DNA of 55,709 nt, from positions 1 to 55,709 of the forward strand of contig JAVJUS010000050.1 in the NCBI GenBank assembly GCA_040220455.1, written 5' to 3'. The DNA comes from JAVJUS01 sp040220455 (GTDB taxonomy: Bacteria > Pseudomonadota > Alphaproteobacteria > DSM-16000 > Inquilinaceae). The position numbers and the translations under genes were made by a program. The notes under the pieces are model-generated. The model worked only from the letters and a program-made list of their open reading frames with translations. It was not told where the DNA came from and ran no database searches. Below are positions 34,801 to 43,925 of this stretch, piece after piece (within the stretch, counting starts at the first letter, position 1; each line of letters begins with the position of its first letter).

Positions 34801-35065
34801 CATGGCCTTCTCCCTGGGCGTGATCCCGCTGGTGCTGAGCTCGGGCGCCGGGTCGGGCGCGCGCACGGCGATCGGCTCGGGCGTCCTCGGCGGCACGCTG
34901 TCGGCGACGATCATCGGCGTGGTCTTCGTGCCCGTCTTCTTCGTCATGATCGCCCGGCTGGTCGGCGGGCGCGGCCGGCGGCGGGAGGCGGCGGAAGCCG
35001 GCTCCGCGGACGGGCCCTCGACGACGGGCGCGGCTTCCGGCGAACGGGCGCCCGGGAAGGCCTAG
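31883..35065 (+). CDS. RND multidrug efflux transporter, HAE1 family (AcrB-like)
   Basis: A 1060-residue pump of normal AcrB length. It begins ARFFIDRPIFAWVISILIMG, has the porter domain start PSVQVQASYPGASAATV, the proton-relay helix GLLVDDAIVVVENVERIM (two Asp), the motif LTLTPALCATILK and the second half with GLTGKNAILIVEFARD. Twelve helices are predicted. The start is TTG at 31883, preceded by GGGGAGAG; no ATG gives the conserved N-terminus. It pairs with the adaptor 73 bases upstream and would expel hydrophobic or amphiphilic compounds using proton flow. Confidence 0.95.
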   Translation: MARFFIDRPIFAWVISILIMGVGVLSIVTLPIAQYPQIAPPSVQVQASYPGASAATVANTVTQVVEQQMTGLDGLRYFSSSSTSAGQATITLTFETGTDPDIAQVQVQNKLSQATTLLPEPVQRQGVTVRKSSTGFLMVAALISETGEYEGVDLSDYLVSNIVDDIARIEGVGNVQVFGAQYAMRIWLDPAKLAAFGLTPSDVVAAVSEENAQISAGSFGARPAVDGQQLNATITAQSLLRTPEDFRQIVLRAETDGGLVLLGDVARVEIGAQDYATISRYNRDPTAGMAISLAPGANALETGNAVKARLDELAQFFPEGMDYVVPYDTTPFVVISIKEVVKTLFEAIGLVFLVMLLFLGNLRATLIPTLAVPVVLLGTFGIMAAAGFTINTLTMLAMVLAIGLLVDDAIVVVENVERIMEEEGLGPVEATRKSMGQITGALIGIGMVLSAVFVPMAFFGGSTGIIYQQFSITIVSAMALSVIVALTLTPALCATILKRPGEARKRGPLAWFDRGFGRATGRYAGIVGWSIRRPLRMGVIYLLLVAAMGALFLRTPTGFLPEEDQGILFTLIQAPTGATAERTLDVVQQVEDYFLEAESDIVESAFGVVGFSFTGQGQNLGIAFVRLKDWSERTEPSESVQALAGRAFGALSGIRDAMVFPVVPPSVIELGNVSGFDFYLQARGGQSQEELLQARNRLLGMAGESPLIASARPNGLEDASQFDIDVDWRKAGAMGVSASDVGDLLSVAWAGRYVNDFIDDGRIKRVYVQAEPDARATPQNLDLWRVRNASGGLVPFSNFAEGVWTYGPQGVYRYNGVPAMQIQGSPPPGVTTGEAMAEIERLAGDLGPGYDVAWTGLSLEERESGSQAPLLYALSLAAVFLSLAALYESWSIPFGVMLAMPIGILGVMTGAWVGGFENGVFLQVGLLTVIGLTGKNAILIVEFARDRYAAGEPLFEAVREAARQRFRPIVMTSMAFSLGVIPLVLSSGAGSGARTAIGSGVLGGTLSATIIGVVFVPVFFVMIARLVGGRGRRREAAEAGSADGPSTTGAASGERAPGKA

Positions 35066-35323
35066 GCCTGCACCCATCGCCCTGAATCGCCCCGGAGCCG
35101 CCGTACTCTCGACACGCTGAGCCCGGCACAGTCCAACCTTCCGATGCGGGATGGCGGCCGGCGGAACCGATGCGGGCCGCCGGACGTCGAATTGCCGGCC
35201 GCGATGCGGCGCGGCCGGCGAGAGATCGACCGTATCCCCGCCTTCCGGGCGGAGTCGGGCCGGGCGGCGTTCCGGCCCTTGTCGGCGGGTCCTGACGAAC
35301 CGACAGTGGATAGAGAGGTCTCC

Positions 35324-35575
35324 ATGCCGACGCACACTCCCCGAAATCTCGTCCTCGCCGCCGTCCTGGCCCTGCCGCTGGCGGCCTGTGGCAACACGAC
35401 CGGCGACCGGGCCGCCTCGGGCGGCGCCATCGGCGCCGGCGCGGGCGCGGCCGGCGCCGCGCTGACCGGCGGCAGCGTGCTGACCGGCGGCATCCTGGGC
35501 GGCGCGGCCGGCGCGGCTGCGGGAGCGCTCACCGACTCCGACGACTTCGACCTGGGCAAGCCGCCCTGGCGCTGA
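35324..35575 (+). CDS. Small glycine-zipper lipoprotein
   Basis: An 83-residue protein with a lipoprotein signal (PRNLVLAAVLALPLAAC, Cys22 as lipid site) and a Gly/Ala zipper (GGAIGAGAGAAGAALTGG, then GGILGGAAGAAAGAL) that would form a membrane-embedded hairpin, ending in an acidic tail. Similar small lipoproteins sit in the outer membrane or periplasm of alphaproteobacteria; role unknown. GAGAGG lies ahead of ATG 35324. The 258 bases before it (35066-35323) show only GC-rich palindromic sequence. Confidence 0.8.
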   Translation: MPTHTPRNLVLAAVLALPLAACGNTTGDRAASGGAIGAGAGAAGAALTGGSVLTGGILGGAAGAAAGALTDSDDFDLGKPPWR

Positions 35576-35762
35576 TCGCGCGCCGTCCCACACTCGCCTG
35601 ACCGTCCCCGCGCCGGCCGGCGCGATCCGGAGGCCCGACGGCCCGGATCGCCGCCGCCCGGTCGGGACGGCCGGCGGATTCACATCCCGGGCCCCGGCAT
35701 GGCATGATCTCTGCTAGACCTTTGCGGCGGCGTCGACGCCGTCGACAGGGGAGGGGCCCGCC

Positions 35763-36560
35763 ATGCTTCGTCTCGTGCTCACGGCGATCGTCGCCGCCAT
35801 GGCCTGGGCAATGGCCGCGCCGGCGCCGGCCCTCGCCAGCCACTGCCTCGCCTTCGTGCGCGGCACGCCGGGAATCGTGCCCGTCGCCTTCACGCCGGTC
35901 CAGGCCTCGGCCTCGGTCGACATCACCTATGTCGGCCATTCGACGTTCCGGATCGAGACGCCCGAGGGCGTGGTCATCGCGACCGACTATGCCGGTATGG
36001 CCGGCCCCGGGCCGGTGCCGGACGTGGTGACGATGAACCACGCCCACGGCACCCACTACACCGACTTCCCCGACCCGGCGATCGACCACGTCCTGCGCGG
36101 CTGGAACCCGGAAGGCGGCCCCGCGCGCCACGACCTGCGCGTCGGCGACGTGGACATCCGCAACGTGCCGACGGACATCCGCGGCGTCGGACGGACGGTC
36201 GAGCCCGACGGCAATTCCATCTTCATCTTCGAGGTCGCCGATCTGTGCATCGGCCATCTGGGCCATCTGCATCACCGCCTGTCGGACTCCGACCTGGCGC
36301 TGATCGGCCGGCTCGACATCGTCTTCGCGCCGGTCGACGGCGGCTTGACCCTCGATCTGCCCTCGATGATCGCCGTGCTCCAGGACCTGCGCGCCAGCCT
36401 GGTCATCCCGATGCATTATTTCGGCCGCGCCTCGCTCGAGCGATTCCTCGCCGGCATGCGCGAGAGCTTCGACATCCGCGAGGCGCCCGGCCGGACGATC
36501 ACGGTCTCGCTGGAGACCCTGCCGGAGCGGCCGACGGTGCTGGTTCCCGCGTTGCGCTGA
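35763..36560 (+). CDS. Exported metallo-beta-lactamase-fold protein (UlaG-like)
   Basis: A 265-residue protein with a signal peptide (about 1-26, APALAS). The fold marks are DITYVGHSTFRIETPEGVVIATDY near 53, NHAHGTHYTD near 92, GHLGHLHH near 164, FAPVDGG near 187 and VIPMHYFG near 215. The usual HxHxDH metal motif here reads HAHGTH, so the Asp that binds the second zinc is Thr. A mono-metal enzyme, or use of a different ligand, is likely. Family known for lactonase and phosphodiesterase activity; substrate unknown. It is not obviously tied to its neighbours. Confidence 0.8.
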   Translation: MLRLVLTAIVAAMAWAMAAPAPALASHCLAFVRGTPGIVPVAFTPVQASASVDITYVGHSTFRIETPEGVVIATDYAGMAGPGPVPDVVTMNHAHGTHYTDFPDPAIDHVLRGWNPEGGPARHDLRVGDVDIRNVPTDIRGVGRTVEPDGNSIFIFEVADLCIGHLGHLHHRLSDSDLALIGRLDIVFAPVDGGLTLDLPSMIAVLQDLRASLVIPMHYFGRASLERFLAGMRESFDIREAPGRTITVSLETLPERPTVLVPALR

Positions 36561-36650
36561 CCAGCTCTCGAACACTGACCACGGCGCAGGCACCTGGCGC
36601 GCGTTTGGGCAGTTTTTCGGGCATTTTCGACGCCGATGCCGGTCCCGTCC

Positions 36651-36683
36651 CGCGAGGGTCGGGCGGCCGCCCGACCCGTCGCG
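36651..36683. repeat. Perfect GC-rich palindrome upstream of the first 2OG oxygenase
   Basis: Bases 36656-36677 are a perfect 22-base palindrome (GGGTCGGGCGG and its complement), flanked by CGCGA and TCGCG arms with one bulged base. It lies 96 bases after the MBL-fold gene and about 103 before the oxygenase start. It may act as a terminator-like hairpin for the upstream gene or as a protein site; no U-tract follows. Confidence 0.55.
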
Positions 36684-36785
36684 CGGTGGCACCGATCGTG
36701 CGGCACGGTCGTTCCGCCCTTGCTCGCCATGGCATGCGCGTTGCTATTCTGTGGCACCATCGGATCGGGGAGGGGAGACGCCGCC

Positions 36786-37835
36786 ATGTCGATGATCATG
36801 ACCGGGAACGGACCACGGGCCGCCTTCGCCTCGGGGCTGGCCGCCCAGGCGATCCCCTTCGACAGCATTCCGGTGGTCGACTTCTCCGCCATGGGGAGCG
36901 CCGATCCGGCGGCGCGCCGGGCGGTCGGCGCGGCGGTGCGCGACGCCTGCACCCGGGTCGGGTTCTTCTATTGCGCCGGCCACGGCGTTGACCCGGGCGT
37001 CATCGACCGCGCCTTCGACGCCGCGCACCGCTTCTTCGACCAGCCGATGGCGGCCAAGCAGGCGGTGTCGATCGACCGGTCGCCGATGCTGCGCGGCTAC
37101 ACGGCGCTGCTGGCGGAGAACACCAATCCGGAGAACAAGGGCGACCTGCACGAGGGCTTCGACCTCGCCCTCGATCTCGCTCAGGACGATCCCGACGTGC
37201 GCGCCGGGGTCTTCGGCTACGGCCCCAACCAGTGGCCCGACGACCTGCCGGGATTCCGCGAGGCGCTGGTCGACTACCACGGCGCGATGCTGGCGCTGGG
37301 CGGGCGGATCTTCCGCGCCTTCGCGCTCGCCCTCGATCTGGAGGAGGACTTCTTCGACACGCGCATCACCAAGCCGATGGCGCATATGCGCGTGCTGCAC
37401 TACCCCAGCCAGGACGGCGAGATCGACGAGACCCAGATCGGCATCGGCGCGCATTCGGACTACGAGTGCTTCACGATCCTGAAGACCGACGACGTACCGG
37501 CGCTCCAGGTCCTAAACGCCGCCGACGAATGGATCGAGGCGCCGCCGATCCCCGACACCTTCATCGTCAATGTCGGGGACCTGATGGCGCGCTGGACGAA
37601 CGACTATTTCCGCTCGACGATCCACCGGGCGATCAACCGCTCCGGCCGTGAGCGCTACTCGATCCCGTTCTTCTTCGGGCCGAACTCGCTGGAGCGGGTC
37701 GAGGTCCTGCCGAGCTGCCGGTCCGAGGACCACCCGGCGCGCTACGAGGCGATCGAGGCCGGGCGCTACATCGAATCTCGCTTCGACGACACCTACGCCC
37801 ATCGCCAGGCCGAGGACGCGCCGGACGAGGCGTGA
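36786..37835 (+). CDS. 2-oxoglutarate/Fe(II) oxygenase, isopenicillin N synthase family (copy 1)
   Basis: A 349-residue cupin-type oxygenase. The N-terminal DIOX_N half reads IPVVDFSAMGSADPAARRA, GFFYCAGHGVD and RGYTALLAEN. The catalytic half has the iron triad in IGAHSDYECFTIL (His and Asp) and RSTIHRAINRSG (second His), and the 2-oxoglutarate Arg in RERYSIPFFFGP. It would hydroxylate, desaturate or demethylate a small molecule. ATG 36786 follows GGGGAGGGGAGA. It lies 104 bases ahead of the BMP-type importer; a sister enzyme closes that cluster on the other strand, so both probably act on the imported compound. Confidence 0.92.
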   Translation: MSMIMTGNGPRAAFASGLAAQAIPFDSIPVVDFSAMGSADPAARRAVGAAVRDACTRVGFFYCAGHGVDPGVIDRAFDAAHRFFDQPMAAKQAVSIDRSPMLRGYTALLAENTNPENKGDLHEGFDLALDLAQDDPDVRAGVFGYGPNQWPDDLPGFREALVDYHGAMLALGGRIFRAFALALDLEEDFFDTRITKPMAHMRVLHYPSQDGEIDETQIGIGAHSDYECFTILKTDDVPALQVLNAADEWIEAPPIPDTFIVNVGDLMARWTNDYFRSTIHRAINRSGRERYSIPFFFGPNSLERVEVLPSCRSEDHPARYEAIEAGRYIESRFDDTYAHRQAEDAPDEA

Positions 37836-37860
37836 GAGCGACGACGGCGCGAGCGACGAC

Positions 37861-37907
37861 CACACGTACGACCCAGGTACGACTACACGTACGACCATAC
37901 GTACGAC
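37861..37907 (+). repeat. Four-unit tandem CGTACGAC repeat
   Basis: Four units of 11-12 bases (CACACGTACGAC, CCAGGTACGAC, TACACGTACGAC, CATACGTACGAC) lie directly in front of the importer operon. Each contains a GTAC palindrome. The unit length is close to one DNA turn, so bound proteins would line up on one face. GACGAC-rich sequence just before may be a decayed extension. Confidence 0.75.
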
Positions 37908-37939
37908 AACACGAAGACGCACGGGGTGCAGGAGGGGTG

Positions 37940-39079
37940 ATGACGGGGATTGATGGGGGCCGCGCGGGCGCGGCCGTGAGGGGGCTGCGCGCGGCGACGA
38001 TCGGCGCGGTGATGGCGGCGGCGGGGCTCGCCGGCGCGACCGCGGGCACCGGCAGTGCGGGCGCCTTCGAGCTGTCGGGCGAGCCGAAGATCGCGTTCAT
38101 CTACGGCGCGACGGCGCGCGACGGCGGCTGGAACGAGGCGCTCGACAACGCGCGCCAGGACGTGGAGGCGGAGCTCGGCGTCTCCATCGCCGTGACCGAG
38201 AGCGTGCCGGAGGAGGCGACGGCGCTGAAGAACGCCATCGACCTCTACGTCCAGCGCGACTTCAACATCATCGTCGGCACGACCTACGGCTACAGCGACG
38301 GCATCCTGGAGGCCGCGCAGGAGCATACCGACGTCGCCTTCGTCAACGCTTCGGGCAGCACCAACGCCGACAACCTGGAGGGCTTCTACGCCCGCACCTA
38401 TCAGGGCTGGTACCTCGCCGGCATGGCCGCGGCCGGCGTCAGCGAGACCGGCACCGTCGGCATCCTCGGCGGCTTCCCGGTCGGCGTCGTCAATTGGGAC
38501 GTCAATTCCTTCGCGCTCGGCGCCCAGGCGGTCGACCCGGATGTCGAGGTCATCGTGGTCTACACCAACTCCTGGTGGGATCCCGCCAAGGAGGGCCAGG
38601 TGACCGAGGCGCTGCTCGACCAGGGCGCCGACGTCATCGCCAACAACCTGTCCTCGGCCGCGCCGTTCATCGCCGCCGAGGCGCGCGGCGCCCATTCCAT
38701 CGGCTTCCAGCTCGACATGAGCCAGCACGCGCCGGAGGGCATCCTGACCTCGGTCATGTTCGACTGGAGCGAATACCTGGTGCCGACGATCCGGGAGATG
38801 GTCGAGGGCACCTGGGAGCCGAACGAGTTTGGTGCCTTCCCGGGCATGGCCGAGGGCGTGGTCGAGCTGGCGCCGATCTCCGACGCCGTGCCGGCCGAGG
38901 TGCGCGAACGGATCGAGGCGGTCAAGGCCGAGATCGTCGCCGGCGAGTTCTCGCCCTTCGACGGGCCGATCACCGCCCAGGACGGCTCGGTGGTCGTCGC
39001 CGAGGGGGAGTCGATCGACGACGGCGGGCTGTGGGCCATGGACTTCCTGGTCGCCGGCACGACGGGAACGCTCGACTGA
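37940..39079 (+). CDS. BMP-family (basic membrane protein / PnrA-like) substrate-binding protein
   Basis: A 379-residue exported binding protein with a long signal peptide (about 1-43, ending TGSAGAFE) and no lipobox, unlike many BmpA/PnrA lipoproteins. Family marks are KIAFIYGATARDGGWNEALD, NIIVGTTYGYSDGILEAA, VAFVNASG and NLEGFYARTYQGWYLAGMAA. PnrA-type proteins bind purine nucleosides; alphaproteobacterial members also bind other heterocycles. GGAGGGG precedes ATG 37940. It feeds the ATPase and two permeases that follow. Confidence 0.92.
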   Translation: MTGIDGGRAGAAVRGLRAATIGAVMAAAGLAGATAGTGSAGAFELSGEPKIAFIYGATARDGGWNEALDNARQDVEAELGVSIAVTESVPEEATALKNAIDLYVQRDFNIIVGTTYGYSDGILEAAQEHTDVAFVNASGSTNADNLEGFYARTYQGWYLAGMAAAGVSETGTVGILGGFPVGVVNWDVNSFALGAQAVDPDVEVIVVYTNSWWDPAKEGQVTEALLDQGADVIANNLSSAAPFIAAEARGAHSIGFQLDMSQHAPEGILTSVMFDWSEYLVPTIREMVEGTWEPNEFGAFPGMAEGVVELAPISDAVPAEVRERIEAVKAEIVAGEFSPFDGPITAQDGSVVVAEGESIDDGGLWAMDFLVAGTTGTLD

Positions 39080-39105
39080 GCGCCGGGCGCGCGCGGACAG
39101 CCGGC

Positions 39106-40678
<1,573 letters not shown>

Positions 40679-40686
<8 letters not shown>

Positions 40687-41782
40687 CGGCGTGGTCCTGG
40701 AGCGGCGCCAGGGCGTCGGCCGGGGGCGCCAGGCGGCCGTCTTCGCCGGCTCGATCGCGCTCGGCCTCGCGCTGTCCGCCGGCGTGCTGGTCGCCGCCGG
40801 CGTGCCCGCCGGCGCGCTGTTCGACGAGATCGTGGTCCAGGTGTTCTTCACCGCCTCCGGCCTGGCCCAGACGATCACCATGGCGACGCCGATGGTGCTG
40901 CTCGGCCTCTCGGCGGCGCTGGCGCTCAAGCACCGGTTCTGGAACATCGGCATCGAGGGCCAGATGATCCTGGGCGCCGTCGCGGCGACGGCCGTCGCTG
41001 TCGGCGGCGTCGGCGGCGCCGGGATGCGGCCGGCGATGATGCTGATCGCCGCCGCGCTGGCCGGCCTCGCCTGGATCGCCGTCCCGCTCGTCCTCAAGGC
41101 GGTCTTCGAGGTCAGCGAGGTCGTGGTCACGCTGCTGCTCTCCAGCATCGCCTTTCTCGGCCTGCAGCACCTGCTGTTCGGCCCGATGGGCGACCCGGCC
41201 CGCAACTTCCCGGTCTCCCCCGTGATCGACGAGGTCGCGCGGCTGCCGCTCTTCGGTTTCGGCGACGTCCATGCGGGGCTGGTGGTCGCGCTCGCCGCCG
41301 CGCTCGCGGTCGCGGTGCTGGTCGACCGATCGCGGCCCGGCTTCTTCGGCCGGTTCGTCGGCGACAACCCGTCGGCGGCCCGGGCGCTCGGCTTCCCGGT
41401 GGTCGCCACGACGGCGCTGTTCGTCCTGTTGTCGGGCGCGCTCGCCGGGCTCGCCGGAGGCTTGGTGATCGCCGGCACGGAGCATCGCCTGTCCCAGTAC
41501 GTGGCGCTGCACGCCACCTTCAGCGGCATCGTGGTCGCGGTGCTGGCGCGCTACAGCGCGCTGGGCTGCGTCGTCGCCGCCTTCTTCGTCGCCGGGGTCT
41601 ATGTCGCGGGCAGCACGCTCAAGGTCTTCTACGGCCTGCCGGAGGGGGTGATCCTGCTGGTCCAGGGCGTCGTCCTGCTGACCCTGATCGGCGGCCAGTT
41701 CCTGGCCCTCTTCCGGGTCCATCGCGAGGCGCGGCCGGCGCCGGCCCCGGCCCTGCCTGCCTCGACCGAGAGAGCGGCGTGA
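40679..41782 (+). CDS. Nucleoside-type ABC transporter permease 1 (BPD_transp_2)
   Basis: A 367-residue permease with about eight to ten helices. Family marks are ATPMVLLGLSAALALKHRFWNIGIEGQMILGAV near 83-115 and ALGFPVVATTALFVLLSGAL near 238. NupB/YufP-type proteins share this. It forms a heterodimer with permease 2 and overlaps both neighbours by a few bases. ATG 40679 is inside the ATPase stop. Confidence 0.92.
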
Positions 41783-42705
41783 TGGAAGGCTTCCTGACCG
41801 CCTGGCTGGGCGCGGTGCCGGTCTACATGACGCCGCTGCTGCTGGCGGCTACGGGGCTGATCCTGTGCGAGCGGGTCGGGATCCTGAACCTGGGCTCGGA
41901 GGGCATGATGGCCTTCGGCGCCGTTGCCGGCGCGGTGACGGTGCTGTCGGGCGGGGCGCCGTGGCTCGGCCTCGCCGCCGGGCTGGCGGCCGGGGTGGCG
42001 CTCGCCGTGCCGTTCTGGCTCGCCGTCGTGGTCTTCCGCGCCAATCATATCCTGGCCGGGCTGGGCGTCGTGGCGATCGGGCTGGGCGCGGCGGCGACCC
42101 TGGGCCGGGACCATGCCCACAAGCCCTTCGCCGGGCTCGGCAAGCTCGATCTCGCGCCGCTCGACGCGATCCCGCTCGTCGGGCCGTTCCTGTTCCGCCA
42201 GGACGCGATCGCCTATCTGGCCGTGGCGATCGCGCTCGCCGCCTCGGTCGTGCTCTCCCGCTCGATGACGGGGCTGCGCCTGCGCGCCATCGGGGAGGAC
42301 CCGGCGACCGCTGACACCGCCGGCATCGACGTGCCGGCGACGCAGATCGCCGTCGTCACGATCGGCTGCGCCCTGGTCGGGCTCGCCGGGGCCTATCTCT
42401 CGGTGGTCGGCAGCAAGGTCTATGTCGACGGCATGGTCGCCGGGCGCGGCTGGGTCGCGATCGCGCTGGTCGTCTTCGCCCGCTGGTCGCCGGCCCGCGC
42501 CATCCTGGGCGCCCTGATCTTCGGCGCGGCGGAGGCGCTGATCCCGCGCCTGCAGGTCGTCGGCGCGGAGGTCCCCGTCTACATTCTGTCGATGCTGCCC
42601 TACGTCGTGACGATCCTCGCCCTCGTCGCCGTCGCCATCCTCGACCCGGCCCGCCAGGGAGAGCCGCGGTTTCTGGGGCGGGCCTATCTGCGGCAGGACC
42701 GGTAG
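41782..42705 (+). CDS. Nucleoside-type ABC transporter permease 2 (BPD_transp_2)
   Basis: A 307-residue permease. It has the paired family segment GLILCERVGILNLGSEGMMA near 30 and LRAIGEDPATADTAGIDV near 172. ATG 41782 shares its first base with the stop of permease 1; a GTG one codon earlier is an alternative start. It ends 15 bases before a palindromic repeat that separates it from the convergent oxygenase gene. Confidence 0.92.
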   Translation: MEGFLTAWLGAVPVYMTPLLLAATGLILCERVGILNLGSEGMMAFGAVAGAVTVLSGGAPWLGLAAGLAAGVALAVPFWLAVVVFRANHILAGLGVVAIGLGAAATLGRDHAHKPFAGLGKLDLAPLDAIPLVGPFLFRQDAIAYLAVAIALAASVVLSRSMTGLRLRAIGEDPATADTAGIDVPATQIAVVTIGCALVGLAGAYLSVVGSKVYVDGMVAGRGWVAIALVVFARWSPARAILGALIFGAAEALIPRLQVVGAEVPVYILSMLPYVVTILALVAVAILDPARQGEPRFLGRAYLRQDR

Positions 42706-42720
42706 AGCCGGTGCCAGCCC

Positions 42721-42800
42721 GTAGGTTGCCCACCGCGCAGCGGTGCGTGGGCGGCGCGGGCGGCGCCGTCGCGCACGGCCTTCGGCCGTGGGCGACCTAC
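42721..42800 (-). repeat. Palindromic repeat, family 1 copy B
   Basis: An 80-base element with near-perfect inverted ends (GTAGGTTGCCCAC and GTGGGCGACCTAC) and two inner hairpins. It lies between two convergent genes, and its right end supplies the TAG stop (42797-42799) of the oxygenase gene. It could fold on either strand and act as a two-way terminator or mRNA end. Confidence 0.85.
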
Positions 42801-43831
42801 GACGGCCCGGCGTCGCCGTTCCGCCGGAAGGCGTAGGTCGCGTCCAGGCGCTCGGCCAGGTAGTCGGCGCCCGTGGTCGGCGGGTAGCGGGCCGGGCGGT
42901 CCGGGCCCCGGCAGGTCTCCAGGCACTCGATCCGGGCGTCCGGGTCCGGGTCAAAGAAGAAGGCGATGGAATAACGCTCGACGCCCGTCCGGTTGACCAC
43001 GCGATGGGGCGTGGAGACGTACTCGTCGTTAGACCAGCGCATCAGAAGGTCGCCGATATTGCACACGAAGCAGCCCGGCACATGGGGGGCGGCGACCCAC
43101 TCGCCCGAGCGCGTGCGCACCTCCAGCCCCGGCGCGCCGTCGGTGGCGAGGATCGTGACATTGCCGTAGTCGGTATGCACCCCGGCCCCGATCGCCCCGT
43201 CGGCGGCCGGCGGCTCGGCCGGGTAGTGGAGCAGGCGCAGGGTCGCCATCGGCCGGCCGATCCGCGGCTCGAAGAAGCCCGCCTCGAGGCCCAGGTCGAG
43301 GGCGATGGCTCGGTGCAGCCGATGGCCGAGCGCCCGCACCCGCTCGAAATAGTCGAGCATCGTCGCCCGCCAGCCCGGCAGGTCGGGCCAGACATTGACG
43401 CCGCGGAAGGGCGCGCCGGCGACGACCTCCGGGTCGTCCAGCGCCAGGTCGAGGCCGATGTTGAACGCCTCCTTCCGGTCCGCCGGGATCGCCGGGTCCA
43501 GGCTCTCCCCCGCCAGCGCGACATAGCCCCGATTGTGCGGCGAGCGGGTGATCGACAGGGCGTCCTTCTCCGTATCCGGCAGGGCGAAGAGCGCCCGGCT
43601 CGCCGCGAAGGCCTCCGCCATCATCGTGTCCGGCACGCCGTGGCCGCGGATGTAGAAGAAGCCCGTGCCCCGGCAGGCGCGCCCGATCGCCGCCGCCACG
43701 GCCGCTGTACCCTCGGAATCGCCTGAGGCGAGCGGGGCGACGTCGATCACCGGGATCTCCTCCGGACCGGCGGCGCGGGGCGGCGCCGGGAGCCCGGCGT
43801 CGGCGCTTGCGGCGGCGGCAGGGTCGGTCAT
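42797..43831 (-). CDS. 2-oxoglutarate/Fe(II) oxygenase, isopenicillin N synthase family (copy 2)
   Basis: A 344-residue paralogue of the enzyme at 36786-37835. N-terminal half: IPVIDVAPLASGDSEGTAAV, GFFYIRGHGVPD, RGYVALAGESLDP. Iron triad: VHTDYGNVTIL (His, Asp) and STPHRVVNRTG (His), with 2-oxoglutarate Arg in VERYSIAFFFDP. I start at ATG 43831, where a Pro/Ala leader begins. It converges on the importer operon from the other side, so the importer is bracketed by two related oxygenases. The stop codon lies inside a repeat element, suggesting the original C-terminus may have been longer or different by a few residues. Confidence 0.92.
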   Translation of the reverse strand: MTDPAAAASADAGLPAPPRAAGPEEIPVIDVAPLASGDSEGTAAVAAAIGRACRGTGFFYIRGHGVPDTMMAEAFAASRALFALPDTEKDALSITRSPHNRGYVALAGESLDPAIPADRKEAFNIGLDLALDDPEVVAGAPFRGVNVWPDLPGWRATMLDYFERVRALGHRLHRAIALDLGLEAGFFEPRIGRPMATLRLLHYPAEPPAADGAIGAGVHTDYGNVTILATDGAPGLEVRTRSGEWVAAPHVPGCFVCNIGDLLMRWSNDEYVSTPHRVVNRTGVERYSIAFFFDPDPDARIECLETCRGPDRPARYPPTTGADYLAERLDATYAFRRNGDAGPS

Positions 43832-43925
43832 GGCGGCATCTCCCCGGTGGGCCTGTCGGTTCGGCTGAATACCGCCGATCGAAGGCAATCGCCATGCCAT
43901 CGTGCCACCGACCGGCGCCGGCGGG

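Noticed and set aside
31577..35683. 1368-codon open frame on the minus strand opposite the RND pump
   Set aside because: It mirrors the pump codon for codon, is rich in Arg/Asp/His/Gln/Gly without any domain pattern, and has no ribosome site. It is a GC-bias shadow. The same holds for the long antisense frames at 50658-54539, 14323-16767, 25270-27627 and 17378-19480.
37861..37907. CRISPR array
   Set aside because: The units are 11-12 bases with no spacers between them and no cas gene is near. It is a simple tandem repeat.
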